Part shown: one piece after another, positions 15,125 to 26,723 of the stretch
Layout of the letters: the number at the start of each line of letters is the position of its first letter
Position numbering within the stretch: the first letter of the stretch is position 1
Assembly: GCA_019022495.1 (NCBI GenBank)
Contig: JAFEKR010000003.1
Coordinates: forward strand, 3,348,001-3,412,000
Length of the DNA stretch: 64,000 nt
Source of the DNA: Epichloe hybrida
Lineage: Eukaryota; Ascomycota; Sordariomycetes; Hypocreales; Clavicipitaceae
Reading direction: 5' to 3'
The notes under the pieces: model-generated
Database searches by the model: none
Told to the model about the DNA's origin: nothing
Seen by the model: the letters and a program-made list of their open reading frames with translations, nothing else
Position numbers and translations under genes: made by a program

Positions 15125-15240
15125 AAAATTACATTTGTAATGAATGTAATGTATTGTAATGTAATGTAATGTAATGTGTAATAATTACACATTACATCCA
15201 AACCCCAAATATTACATTACATTACATTACATTACATGCT
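15125..15240. repeat. right subterminal TAATG/CATTA pentamer array of the hAT-like element
   Basis: A TAATG run, then a short unique piece (CCAAACCCCAAAT), then five CATTA units running into the terminal ATGCTCTG. Confidence 0.85.
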
Positions 15241-18200
15241 CTGACTATGTCTAAGACATAGCTAAATTACCGCTTTTAAGTAACTTTAATTAACCTATAG
15301 TAAAGTCATTACCTTGCTATACTTTATATAATAAGACTTAAATTAAGGGTTCTAATTCTAAGCTCTTTTCTAAAAAGTTAGAGTTAAACTTAGAAGAAGT
15401 TCTCTAAATAGATTAGATCCTAGCTATAATATCTTTATAAGTGATTAGTTTAATAGATACTTCTAGTCTTATAAGGACATAGATAAGTAATGTTTTTAAG
15501 GGGCGCCCTCGCTACTTACTAGTAATAACCTATGCTAGTCTATCCCTATTAGCAATAGCTAGTCTAATAGGAAAATTAAAATAATTAAGTAATAAACAAT
15601 ATATATACTAGGTACTAATAGTATTACTATAGCTAGCTTATTGCTTATTAACTAAAGTATAAAAAGTATTAAATAACCTTACTAATATAACTCTTCTAAG
15701 ATTATCTAGATTATTAGGTTCTTTAGGAATATAGTTAAGTTACGATTTTTTAAAACCCTAGATATTAGTAGTATTATTATAGCGTTATTATAACTAACTA
15801 TTAGTTATATTAAGTAATGTTTTTATAAAGCCTATAGCATTAATAATATTACTATAGTGTTTCTATCTCTTAGTATCTATAAATTTAGATAAAAAGGTAA
15901 GAAGTTATATAGTTATTACTTTCTCTTTCCTTACCTTACTTATAAAATCTAGTCTTCTTAAAAGTAAGTTAGTAGGATTTAATTTCCCTATATAATATAT
16001 AATCTTAAAGTTAAAAGGATAAAGCTTATTAAGTATAGTTACTTACTTATTAGTAAGCTTAGGCTTTATAGCAAGGTACTTATAGTTTAAATAATCTATA
16101 ATAACTTTAATTATATAAGCTAAATAAGCAAGATAGTGTCTCTATATATAAAAAGCCTCTTAGATAGCTAATAATTTGCTATTAGGTATTAAATATTATA
16201 ATTTAGTATTAGTTATCTTTCTTAATATAAACGTAACTAGGTGCTAGTAACCTAGCACTAATATTATAAGTATAGCCCTAATTATATATCTAGATGTATT
16301 TATCTCCACTCTAAGATACATAAGTGAGTTAAAATACACTAAAATTAGCGCTTCCTAAAATCTTTATTAAAGCTCTCTAAACGCTACTATCTTATAGGGT
16401 TCTAGTTTAAATATTGCTAGTTAATTCCCTCTAAGGTAATCTATTAATAAAACAATAACTTTACTATACTATTTAATAAAATAGTAGTAGAATTTAGTAA
16501 AACTAAGAAATAACTAAATATTAAAAACACTATGTGGTATTAGCTAGGTTATAATTACTTTAACTCTTACTAGGTCTATTATAATACCTTTCTCTAATAT
16601 CTTAAAGCCTAAAAATTTAACTTCCTTAACTAAAAATTAACACTTCTTAAGGTTAATAAAAAGACTTACCTCTCTAAACCTATATAAAACTTATTTAATA
16701 TACTTTATATAATCTTTAACCTTACTACTATATATTAGCGTATTATCTAGATAGATAATATAAGTCTTATTAATAAGTCCTTTAAGAGTATTATTAATAT
16801 ACTCCTAAAAAGTCACTAGTGCGTTAACTAGTCTAAATAGCATTACTAGATATTTAAAGTGACTATATTAATAATAGAACGCTATTTTCCACTTATTACC
16901 TAAGCAAATATATAGCTAGTAATATATATCTTTTAAATCTAGGACTATAAAAATAACTATGCTTACTAATTAATTAAGAATTTTAGTAATAAGAGGTAAA
17001 GGGGCCTTATTCTTAATTATAATCTTATTTAGGCCCTTATAATTCATATAAAGCCTTAATTTCCCTCCTTTCTTTAAAATAAATAAAATTAGGGCTTTAG
17101 CTAGGCTAACTAATCTTCTAATTTACCCTTTAAGCTACACACTTATAAGGTACTCTCTAAGAACCTCTAGCTCCCTTTTAGCTAAATTATATATAGGCCC
17201 TTAAGGTAGTGTTTTCCCTTCTTCTAATTTAATTATATAAGTATAACCTCCTAGTTTAAGAAGCTTACTTACTAACTCTTTAGAAAAAACATCTATAAAC
17301 TCCCTATATTCTTCTAGGATTATTAGTATAAGGCGCTTAGTGCTTTTATCCTAATTTAACATAGCTTCTTTACTACTTATGTTTTCTAAAATTAGTATAA
17401 CTATAATACCTTTGCTTTTTTACTATAAATAAGCATACTTAAGGATTTATATAGCTACTTTGCTATTTATTTATATATTTATTACTACTAGGTCCTTTAA
17501 TTAGCCTTTTTCTTTTCCTTTTTGATTTTTATTTTCTAGAATACTTAGCCTAATCTTTATTACTCCTAATAATAAAGTAACTACTACTATTTTTTTCTCT
17601 TTATATACTTACCACTTACTATAAGTAAAAGAGAGATATTTTATTATTACTAGATATCTCTAGTATTTATACTCCTAATATATAATTATAGGTAAATACT
17701 CTTTAATCTAGTCTATACCTAGAATTATCCCTTTACCTATATTAGTAATAAAGTAACTAACTTAGTAAACCTTTATAAATCCTATACTATCTTTTATCTT
17801 AACTAATTTTTTTAGAATTCCTTAATATAGAATTACTTTTTTACTTATACTCTTTAATATCCTATCTAATTAAATTACATTCTCCTAATCCTTTTTTAAC
17901 ACTAATTTTAAATAAATTATTAAAGACTATACGCCTATATTAAATAGCGCTTATATAGCTAACTACTAGTTATTTTATTATAGAGATACTTATATTCTTA
18001 TTTTATTATCTATAGGGTATTCTATAGTAAGATTATATTCCTAGGTCTATGCTAATTAAACTAGTATTATATTAGGAGATATAGCTTTATTATTACTTTC
18101 CTTATACTTCTTAGTTATATATTTAGTACTTTTATAAGTAAAATAATCTAGTGCCTAATAAGTTAGTATAGTATACCTAGGCTTTTTATATTTATAGTAC

Positions 18201-19314
18201 ACTAGGGATAATCTTTTCCCTTAGTCTTTACTTTATTACTATGCCTTATCTATAAGTAATATAAAATAAGAGCATTACCTCTTTCTTTTAAAGTCCTAAC
18301 CTTTTTTATTATTTTAGCCTAAACCTATTATAATCTTTGCTTTCTTACCCTAGCCTTATAGTTAGCTCTAGGTTATTAGGATCTCTTAACTAATTATTTG
18401 CTTTCTTATAGTGTTATTTAAGCTATTTAGAAAAATTATAATTTTTAGATATATAGGGATTTCTTTAAGTAACTTAGCTTTTACCTTATCCTAGGCTTAT
18501 ATAAAGGATTAAAATAATTAGCTATTCTTTTACCTAAGATTTAGTAGTAATCTTATTACTTCTAAGTATTTTATACCTATATCTATTATTCTAGTTTTTA
18601 ACTATTCTAGGAAATTTACCTAGGTAATTAATAAATAATTTACATGCCTATCTATAGCTATATAACGTATTTACTATTACTTTATATTACTAGCTAGGTA
18701 GTTACTTATATATATTACCTTAGTTATATTATCCTTAAAGGTATAGTAGTTTAATTTAAATAGTATATCTAAGTTTACTAAGAAATTCTATAGGCTTTTA
18801 TACATTTCCCCTTTATATATAAGCATTTTTATTTATATTTTAATAAGACTACCTTACTATATAATTACTACTATATTACTATAGACTATATGTAAAATTA
18901 TAGCTAATGTTTAAGGGGTAATTATAGGTCTAGATTAAGGGGTAATTATAAGTCTAGTTTAAGGTCTAGCTAATCCTAGATTTGCCTTAAGCTCTTTAAT
19001 TTATACCTTTATCTATAAGACCTCTTATCTCCTCTAAAGGCAATATAGCTTAGATTATATAACCTTATAGCATTACTATAATGCCCTTTTTTCTTTAGTT
19101 ATATTATCTATACCCTTACCTAAATTAGGATTAAGTGGCGTTTATTATACCTTATTATCTATAGTTCTAGATTATAGGGGTTCTCTATCTTCCTAATTAT
19201 CTATAGCTTTATTATTATAAGGTACTAGCGTGTTTCTTATAAATCTTTAGAGTATTAGCTATATAATAATCTAGCTAATAGTTTGTATCCTTAAAAAGGT
19301 TAGAGAGATTAATT

Positions 19315-19584
19315 TATTATAGCTTATACTAAAAGGTTAAGAATAAAGTAATAGCTAAGACTATTATAGTTACTGCTAGATAAATGCTAGCTAGGGGTAG
19401 GTGCGTAAAGGTTTTAATCTCTAACCTAGCACTAATAATATGCGTAGTCTTTAATAAATACCTCGCTTTATAAGCATATAGCTATCTTGTAGCTAGCTAG
19501 CCTCTTTGTTATTTACATAGCCTAAAGGTTCTCTAAAGACTCGCTTTAATGAACATCCTATCTTTGACCTCTGCGCTCCTAACA
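19315..19584. repeat. right LTR of the nested Gypsy element
   Basis: Partner of 10212-10481. Its outer end reads CTCCTAACA; the inner end of the left copy reads CTCCTAATA. The target duplication TCCTA follows at once. Confidence 0.92.
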
Positions 19585-20639
19585 TCCTACCACTTTAATA
19601 TATCGCGAATATTATAACTAGAGTATCTAGGGCACTTCCTTTGCTTTAATCTATTCTAACTATTTAATCTATTAGTAATAATAGCATTATTAGCTAATTT
19701 TATTATTATTAAGCTCTAAGGAGCTTTATAGTCTCTTTTAAACTTACTAACTACCTTAAGGAAGCTATTATTCTCTCCTTTATTAAGTAAGTTATTCTAT
19801 TTTTTCTAGAATGCCTTAAATTTACTTTAAAGAGGGATAATAAACTTATATAGCATTATCTCCTTAGTTTATTAAGTCTTAAGATCTAGATAATTCCTCT
19901 ATAGTACCTTTATTATTATAGCTTACTTATACTAATTATAAGTACCTTTAGCTTATAAGTGATTATTAAGGTAATTCTCTATAAGGATAAGTATTTTCTT
20001 AGTGTTTAGCTTATATTAATTATAAAAAAGCTTAAGTATCCTATAGGTATAATATTAAACTAACTCCTTTTCCTTTACTTTAGTGTTAAAGTTAAGAGAG
20101 TCTTATATATTCTTTAAAAGAGTCTTATAAATATATTCCCTAATCTTTAGTATTTACTTTAATAGGTTTATATACTTTATAAGGTTAAATTAAAGTTCTT
20201 TATATTTAAAGTTAAATTAGTCCTTTATATCTTTATAAGTAATCTTTTAATCTTTAAGAGTATTAGGGTTATCTAGTGTAATCTCTAGTTATAGACCCCT
20301 CTAGGGGTATATAAGCATTATAGGTTCTTTAAGTAATTTAACCTTATTAGGATTAATATACTCCTAAATACTATATAATTTTATATAGTTCTTAACCTAG
20401 GCAAACCACTTAATCTAATCCTTCTCTAATAATAACACTATATTTAGAGTTTCTTTAGATATAATAAAGGGGAATATATTAGTTAACTAAAGCATAAGAT
20501 AAGAGTTTTAACTAATTAATATAATAAAGGGGTAATTATCTTATAATATAGGTAAGTGTTAATTAATAATATTTAATAGAGCTTATATCTTTAATAATAA
20601 TTAATAAAAATAGTAATTAAAGCCTCCTAGGCTTATAAC

Positions 20640-20870
20640 TATTAAGGTAAGGGTAAAAAACGATAATAGAAAACGTTTAATTTAGTTAATTAAAGGTATA
20701 AATAGCACCTAACTTTTATACCTAAAAGGTACATAGTGCGCTATAGTAATAACTAGTTTACAGAGGTACTTCTAATATATTGTATTTACTAATGTCTAAC
20801 CTCGCGTTTTATCCCTATTAATGCGCGCTGCCCTCATACAACCTATGCTTCAAGGGAGCTCTCCCTGACA
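20640..20870. repeat. right LTR of the Copia-type element (5' LTR in element orientation)
   Basis: Partner of 6057-6287. Its outer (right) end, finishing CTCCCTGACA, is the unmutated version; its inner start is mutated (TATT instead of TGTT). Just inside it, GTTATAAGCC on the minus strand is in the position of the tRNA primer-binding site and resembles an initiator-Met type, though RIP makes this uncertain. Confidence 0.92.
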
Positions 20871-20875
20871 ATAAC

Positions 20876-21514
20876 CATGCGTCACCTCGGGTGCTTGAAA
20901 AGGGAGAATATCCGTTCCTCCCCTCCATCGCTCTGGGGCGCGAGGAGTCGCCGTACATGTATTTTCATTCGTTTTCATCCTGTTCCCAACAAGTGCCCGC
21001 CCCCTCGCGGCCTGGCCTGCCGGCTCTTTGTTCTCTTTGTTATCCATTAACCTGTGGTTGACAGTGAGCAACGAACCGCCAGTCGTGAGTCTACAAAGTC
21101 CCTGGTATTCTCCAATCACGAGCCGCACTGATCATCTCCCGTGCATCCGCCCATCACTCATTGCCGCGCCCAAGTACGGACGTAGGTTCCCAAGTATTAA
21201 GTTAGCTTCGACATCGACGCACCTCCCGCCTTTGCCTTTTGTTGGTCTACATCATTTGGGATCATGCCTGGTCGTGCGCAGCTATTTCGCCCGAACGTAG
21301 CCCTCCATACCGACAGCGTCTTTTTCAAATGCCCTACGGACGTACTGCCCTTCCAATCCGCACCTGCCTGGACAGTGTCCCAAGCGAATACCGATTTTTT
21401 CGAATATTGCATTTCGAGCTTTGTTGATCGCTGTCAAAGTTGGGACGTCATTAACATCAATTCGCCTTTCGAGGCGCTTCGCCGCCTCGTGCGCTCACAC
21501 ACTTCACACTGGTC
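20876..21514. other. upstream region of the Cnl1-like gene
   Basis: Normal composition resumes at the outer edge of the Copia LTR. No coding exon is recognisable. The retrotransposon ends about 640 bp before the start codon, so it may sit close to or within the promoter. Confidence 0.4.
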
Positions 21515-22066
21515 ATGTCGACGAACGCTGTGCCCGATACGCAACTAGGGCTTTCGGCGGAGGAGATTCAGTTGCTGCGGCAGGGACAAGCAGCACTTGG
21601 CCACGGCGGCGGAGCGTCTACCAGCTCTCGCGCAGCCAGTAGGGCGAGCAGTCAGGGCTTGTTGCTTCTCGACTCATCGTCTCTTGCCGCTCTTGGACGG
21701 TACTTCGATCGGCTAATGGCATCAATCGAGCAAAACATACGCCATCTCAGCGAACAGGCGCAAATGTTTACGCAAGTCCAGTATGATCGTGCTGGCAACA
21801 TCATCGATGGGGCGGATGCCGAAATTGCGAGATACACCGAGATCCTGCGACAACTCGACGAGCTAGAGGTTGACTTTGATCGAATAGCTCACATCAAAGA
21901 AATCGTGAAGGGTTATCGATCGAGAGTTGAGGACCTAGAAAGAGACTTGGAAACAAGCGGGTCGTCAAGTCGTCACCACAAACACTCGTCGCACAGGCAC
22001 TCTCAATCGCACTCTCAATCGCACTCTCACCGGCACGGGTCGTCATCACACAAGCACAGGCGCTGA
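21515..22066 (+). CDS. BLOC-1 subunit, Cnl1 (BLOC1S4-like) family
   Basis: A single exon, 183 residues. After a low-complexity Ala/Ser segment (about 28-50), residues 50-150 form helical coiled coil. The block around residues 95-150 (IIDGADAEIARYTEILRQ, then DELEVDFDRI and a following IVKGYRSRVEDLE) aligns in spacing with the 'I..TIDK.I..F.ELL..CD.LE' segment of yeast Cnl1. In yeast Cnl1 belongs to BLOC-1, which works in endosomal maturation. The C-terminus is a His/Ser tail with repeated HSQS units, unusual for the family and possibly metal binding. The start is the first ATG of the conserved frame. The family assignment rests on remembered similarity; another small coiled-coil subunit is the alternative. 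Confidence 0.65.
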   Translation: MSTNAVPDTQLGLSAEEIQLLRQGQAALGHGGGASTSSRAASRASSQGLLLLDSSSLAALGRYFDRLMASIEQNIRHLSEQAQMFTQVQYDRAGNIIDGADAEIARYTEILRQLDELEVDFDRIAHIKEIVKGYRSRVEDLERDLETSGSSSRHHKHSSHRHSQSHSQSHSHRHGSSSHKHRR

Positions 22067-24319
22067 GCTTAGCGAGCCGCCTATGCGTAGACAATTCACA
22101 CACGCATTCAACCACGCTTCGCCATACCAACGCGAGATGCAAAACTTGATAACCCCGGAGCTGCGCAAAGCCAAATCACACACATTCATGCTAAGGACAT
22201 GCATGGGTCACACCAACGCCCCTTTGAAAGACACGAAAGTGGGGGAAAAGGCCCAAAATGCCAACACGAACCTACTTTTAACGGCATTTAATTGAATATT
22301 GGATTGGACGGGAATTTTTAAGGGGATACATTTACGAAAACTCGGATAGGCTCTTTTAAAAAGGATGAAGGGAAAAGGAATCTCGGCTTCACGGCTCAAG
22401 CAAAGATGGAACCAGGCCTCACGGCTCGTTGACTCTATTGGCGTTTTTTTCTAAACTCTTGTTTCCTCTACTCCCTCAGATTTTGGTCAAGGGATTACTT
22501 TTTTTTTTTTTTCTGCAAGGACTTAGTCTTGCCTCTGCTTTTTGTTATTTTGTTTTGATACCCTCTGGGCCATTTTCGCTTGTTGTCGACGGACCCAAAC
22601 TCTGGGTTACACTTCCGAACAGGATAATTCATGTACGAAACGCTCTTTATTTTATGCCCACGACGTGAAATCTTGGAACATTGTATCGCAAGATTCTTCA
22701 AACATTTTTTCTTCTCTGTTTCATTTCCTCACATTGGGCCCGATCGGCGTTGGGTAGGAAGATCTCATAGCAGGACTCACTCACATGATGGAAGGGGGTG
22801 AGACGGGATGTCTGAGACGATTCTGGGTTATCAGGCACCCAGGGACTGTACGGGTTACTCGATAGAATATGTCTGGTGCTGCACTTTTCTTGCGAGATGT
22901 ACGGACTACGGACTACTCCGTAAGGACAGCGCAGTGCAGTGCGTTGCCATGAATGTAACAGTAGCTAGCATCCGCGCACGCAGCCGGGATGTCTCGTCAA
23001 CAATGCGCACTTTCTCGGTGAAGCCCAGGTAGGTAGTTGGTCGGGCAGATTTCCCCATTACTTGTTGTGCAAGGGAGGCTACAACTCGCATATATCCTGT
23101 GTTATCCCCATGGGCCGGCCGAGGGTGCTCCGTAGGATTCCATCTCATGATGAGCACCAACATACATACTTGAGGCGCCCAATCCACAACTCAGTTAATC
23201 CGCTATCATCATCAACTTATCCGTAGCAATGCCTTACATAATTCCCGAGCGCAAGTCGATCGATCCACCCACATCAGGAAAAAGGTGCAAACAGGGCCGG
23301 CCGGCCCGTCGAGATGACCCAACACTATACTCAGTACCTACTCCGTACGTGAGCAAAGTGATTGAAGGGGGACGGGGAACGGGGAAACACGCCCTCGTTG
23401 CATTTCAATGATGCATTATTACAGCACAAGCACAAGCACAGCTCCCAAGCCGATTGGTCAGTTTCACCGCCATCCTATCAACTCATAGCTACAGCACAAG
23501 CACAGCATTGGTACTTGCAATGCGCCGGACGGTCCGAGTACAGACAGACAGTAGACAAATTTTATCTATTTAATAACAAAGCGTTATTCGTAGGCTCGCC
23601 AACAATGTACGTACATCCCACAGCCTAAAGCTGTGTTCCAGGCCCCTGCTCCAAGCTCCTTGATTCTGCATCCAACAAGACAACCAAACCCAATGTCAAC
23701 AGAGGCGAAAAAAAGAAATTGCAATGCCACGAGGCAGCAACCTCGTGTTCAACATGCGGGGATCCCATTCCACACACCGACAACGAAAGAACAATAGACT
23801 TTGAACGCCATGACAATGCCCATGGGAATCGTCACCAACCTCTACCCATTACCACTCAGGAGGGGGGCAGTTTGACGAGCCCTCCCGTTCATCATGTATC
23901 CAACCTCTTCTGAATGCTGACATACAAAGAGGGGAATATGAAGAGAAAACACGTCCATCAGACGAGATTCGAACACGAACCGAAAAATGAAAAAAGAAAA
24001 AAAAAGAAAGAAAAAAGTGAAGAAAGGGAAAATAAAAAAAGGCTGAAAAAAGCATGCGAGACCATGTCAACACCCGTGACTGCTTCGCCGTCAACTTCTG
24101 TTGATGATGTGTGTGTCCTTCTTCAGGAATATAAAAAGAAGAGAAAAGACATGCAAGCTGACTGACATGCAAAGAATTTATTCGTCGGCGGCCGTATGGC
24201 GCGGGTGCCATGGTCGGCAGCGTGAATGCCTGCTGACATTCTCCATGATATTACTCCTCTCTTGTGCAGACGATATATGATTAGACTTTGGCGGGGTTTC
24301 AACCGAATAACAAGGAGTC
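22067..24319. other. convergent intergenic region between the Cnl1-like gene and nimA
   Basis: It holds the 3' flanks of two converging genes. Exact TACTCCGTA motifs lie at 22914 and 23339. CACAAGCACAGC-type repeats occur near 23424 and 23492, and a purine-rich stretch spans 23936-24045. No convincing exon or tRNA was found. Confidence 0.45.
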
Positions 24320-26723
24320 CTACACCTTGATAACTCGCTTCTGTCTCACGAGAAAGGGACTCGGCATTTCGTCTCGCTCAGGGTCCCAGATGGCAACGGC
24401 TTCACTTTCGCTGCTGCCAGTGCTCCTGCTCCTGCTGCTGCTGGTGCTGCTGGTGCTGCTACCACCGCTCGCTCTTCGCTCACCTGCCACCCTGTCTTTG
24501 AATGCTACACGCTTAGGGCTGGCATTCTCTGATGCACCACCAGCACCAGCGCTCAGGGGACGGCCTCCAGCTCGGGCTTGCTGCAGCTCAACAAGCGTTC
24601 TGCCCTTGATATTGTTCTTGGCGGCCATTTTGCCCAGCCCGTCACCACTGCCGTTTTCTTTCTTGACAGAATGCTTGCGAGTTAGACCGCCAGTATTCGG
24701 GTCCGCCTGCAAGCTCGTCATGGATGGTATCTTGCTGATTTGGCGCGTGGGCGACCGAGGTCGGGGCTCGGCTTGTGCCGAGACGGCTGCCTTGGAGACT
24801 AGCCCAGTGCTAGAGGCTTGTGATTTGAGGCGGTTACTGGGACAGGACTTTTGTGACGTAAGAACAGGCCGATTCTTGGAGGCGAATGGATGTTTGGCTG
24901 ATCGCACGTTTCTCGTGGGCGATGGAACAAAGTCTTCGTCGTCGGAGTCCATTGATGGGGGATCGCGAAGATCCCATCTTGGGTCGGCAGGCACTCTGTT
25001 TGCATTGTTGGCCGCAAAGATGTTGCCGTTGTGAGTGGTCGGCGCCTTGGACGCTCCATTGCGGCGCGGTGATAACGACAGAGTAGCAATGGCCATGGGG
25101 CTTGGCGACACCATTTCAATATCCATTGGCGTGCCAGCCTGACCAGCAAACATGGTTTGTGCTCGACCAAATGGTGTGCGCGCTGTCCGTTTCGCTTCTT
25201 TGGACGTACCCGGGCTTTCTAGGGGGAATTCGGCCAGATCCGTCACAGAAGGAAACTCTTCTCCGCCTGCGCCACTCGCCATCCGCCGTTGTCCTGACTT
25301 GTCTACAGGCGCTTTTGGGTTCTCCGGTGATATGGCATCTGGTTTGGGTAAACCGCGCCCAAGCGTTGTGTGCTTGTCCAACTCGGCTTCTACTCGCACC
25401 TTGATCTCCTCCTCAAACTGCTTCTGCAGTCGCTCTATTTCGGCATTGGCAAGGCGGTCAATCTCGAGACGTGCTTTTACCTCCCATTCCCTTCGGAGCG
25501 AGGAATCAATTTCCTCCCGAATCATCTCTCTCTCTCGGTCTAGGCCGACTAGCCGGTCACTGAGCTCCTTCTCCCTCTTGAGGAGGAGGTCCTCTCTAGA
25601 TCGTAGAGACTTGTTCATATCGGCCACCTCCTTCTCCTTTCGCAGGAACTTGACAATAGGCAGGTTGAGTAACTGCACAGTGTCCGGTCTTCTATCTGGA
25701 TTGACCTTGAGGCAGTCCCGAATCACTTGGTTTAGTTCAGGCGAATACATTTCAGGTAGCGTCGCGACTTTGCCTTCCTTGATTTTCTGAACCAGTTGAA
25801 AATGCGTCTTGGCGTTGAAAGGCGGCTCTCGTGCGCACAGCTCGTATATGATGCACCCGAGCGACCAGATATCCGATTTGAGCGTATACTTCTCGGCAGC
25901 ACAGATCTCGGGCGACATGTAGAAAGGCGTTCCGACATAGGTTGAGGCGAAGTCATGAGACTTGAGCATCTTGGACAGTCCAAAGTCTCCTAGCTTGACT
26001 GAGTTGTCCTCTCCAAGAAAGACTGTGCAGGCAAAAAAAAAGAAAAAAAAATCATGTCAGTACCGATACTACAAGGGATAAGGGGAATCCTAGACGCTGT
26101 GCAGTTCAAGAAAAAAAAACCAGACGTACCATTCTCTGGTTTCAAGTCTCGATGAAGAATTGTCATAGTCCCAGCCGGCACTTGCGGCGTGCCATCGGCA
26201 TTTCCTTGCGTTAATCCCAGCGCATTTGCCCCGGCCGCTGGGGGATCAACGCCATAATGACATCGGTACAAGGCCATGACGAGCTGACTGAAGATGCTCC
26301 AAACAAAGCTCTCCTGCGCTCTCTGTCCCTTGTGATGCAGGTCCTTAATCACTCGTCCGAGGTCGCCATTTCCGCAGTACTCCATATACAGGTGAAGATC
26401 CTGGCTGGCTTTGAGGTGCTCACGATGGTAGTAGGCGACGATGTTGGGGTGGCGCAGGTGCGAGAGGATCTGAAACTCGGCATGAAGCTGCTCACGTTCC
26501 TTCTGGGACATTCGAAGGTAGGAGATCTCCTTGCGGCACATGATGAAGCCGTCGGCCTTGCGGCGAACTTTTCGAATGACGCCGAAGGAGCCATGGCCTG
26601 TTGATACACACACACACACACAGCCAGCAGTCAGTATGTTATGATGGCTTTCCAAACGCAGTGTCTCGGCAGAATGTCCTTACCAATCTTCTCCAGCGTA
26701 TCATACTTGTCTTCTGCCGACAT
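24320..26723 (-). CDS. nimA: NIMA-family mitotic serine/threonine protein kinase
   Basis: Three exons: 26684-26723, 26130-26597 and 24320-26022, joined in phase (donors GTAAGG and GTACGT), give 736 residues; Aspergillus NIMA is close to 700. The kinase domain begins at about residue 7 (YDTLEKIG, then GHGSFG across the first intron), with catalytic HRDLKPEN, then DFG in LGDFGLSK, TYVGTPFYMSPE in the activation segment and DIWSLGCI. A long coiled coil follows (RSREDLLLKREKEL onwards), then a Ser/Pro-rich tail typical of a destabilising C-terminus. NIMA drives entry into mitosis together with Cdk1. The insert before HRD (about 25 residues, Gly/Ala/Pro rich) is also present in fungal relatives. 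It shares a 966-bp promoter region with the divergent ankyrin/BTB gene. Confidence 0.95.

Larger units (their letters stand above)
13761..15243. mobile_element. non-autonomous hAT-like DNA element with CATTA-array ends
   Basis: The ends are CAGAGCAT at 13761 and its complement ATGCTCTG ending at 15243, flanked by an exact 8-bp duplication ACTATGTC (13753-13760, 15244-15251). An 8-bp duplication and a CAGAG-type terminus are hallmarks of hAT transposons. Both ends carry dense arrays of the pentamer CATTA or its complement TAATG (about 13768-13895 and 15130-15238) in both orientations. The 1,483 bp contain no open frame of note, so a transposase would have to come from elsewhere. It lies inside the Gypsy element. 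Confidence 0.82.
10212..19584 (-). mobile_element. Gypsy-type LTR retrotransposon nested in the Copia element, RIP-degraded
   Basis: It has 270-bp LTRs (10212-10481, 19315-19584) flanked by a 5-bp duplication TCCTA (10207-10211, 19585-19589). A C7 run at 10487-10493, just inside the left LTR, is a polypurine tract on the minus strand. Minus-strand remnants appear in the expected order: reverse transcriptase around 16735-16775 (IIYLDN, from YLDD, followed by the conserved VEFLG-like segment), then the integrase C-terminus around 12730-12860 (GDKVWL-like and TRPSKKLD-like remnants). The total is 9,373 bp; removing the inner hAT-like element leaves about 7.9 kb. Stops interrupt every frame. Confidence 0.87.
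6057..20870 (-). mobile_element. Copia-type LTR retrotransposon, RIP-degraded, carrying a nested insertion
   Basis: It is bounded by 231-bp LTRs (6057-6287 and 20640-20870) that start TGTT and end in ACA in the least mutated copies. The 5-bp direct duplication ATAAC (6052-6056 and 20871-20875) marks the target site. Next to the left LTR, TACTCCCCTT (6288-6297) reads on the minus strand as a polypurine tract, so transcription ran right to left. Around 7340-7365 on the minus strand FFYVNNI is the remnant of the Copia reverse transcriptase motif FYVDD, its aspartates lost by G-to-A change. The span is 14,814 bp; removing the inner element and its duplicated 5 bp leaves 5,436 bp, a normal Copia length. 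No intact frame remains. Confidence 0.88.

Noticed and set aside
13761..15243. CATTA arrays considered as a CRISPR-like or telomere-like array
   Set aside because: The units are 5 bp without regular spacers and are bounded by transposon ends with an 8-bp duplication.
23955..23985. Possible minus-strand tRNA T-arm (GATTCGAAC)
   Set aside because: No acceptor, anticodon or D-arm can be fitted around it; it lies in a purine-rich stretch.
24288..25790. Plus-strand frames of 248 and 212 codons over nimA
   Set aside because: Antisense to the conserved kinase exon; low-complexity Leu and Ser runs and no domain.
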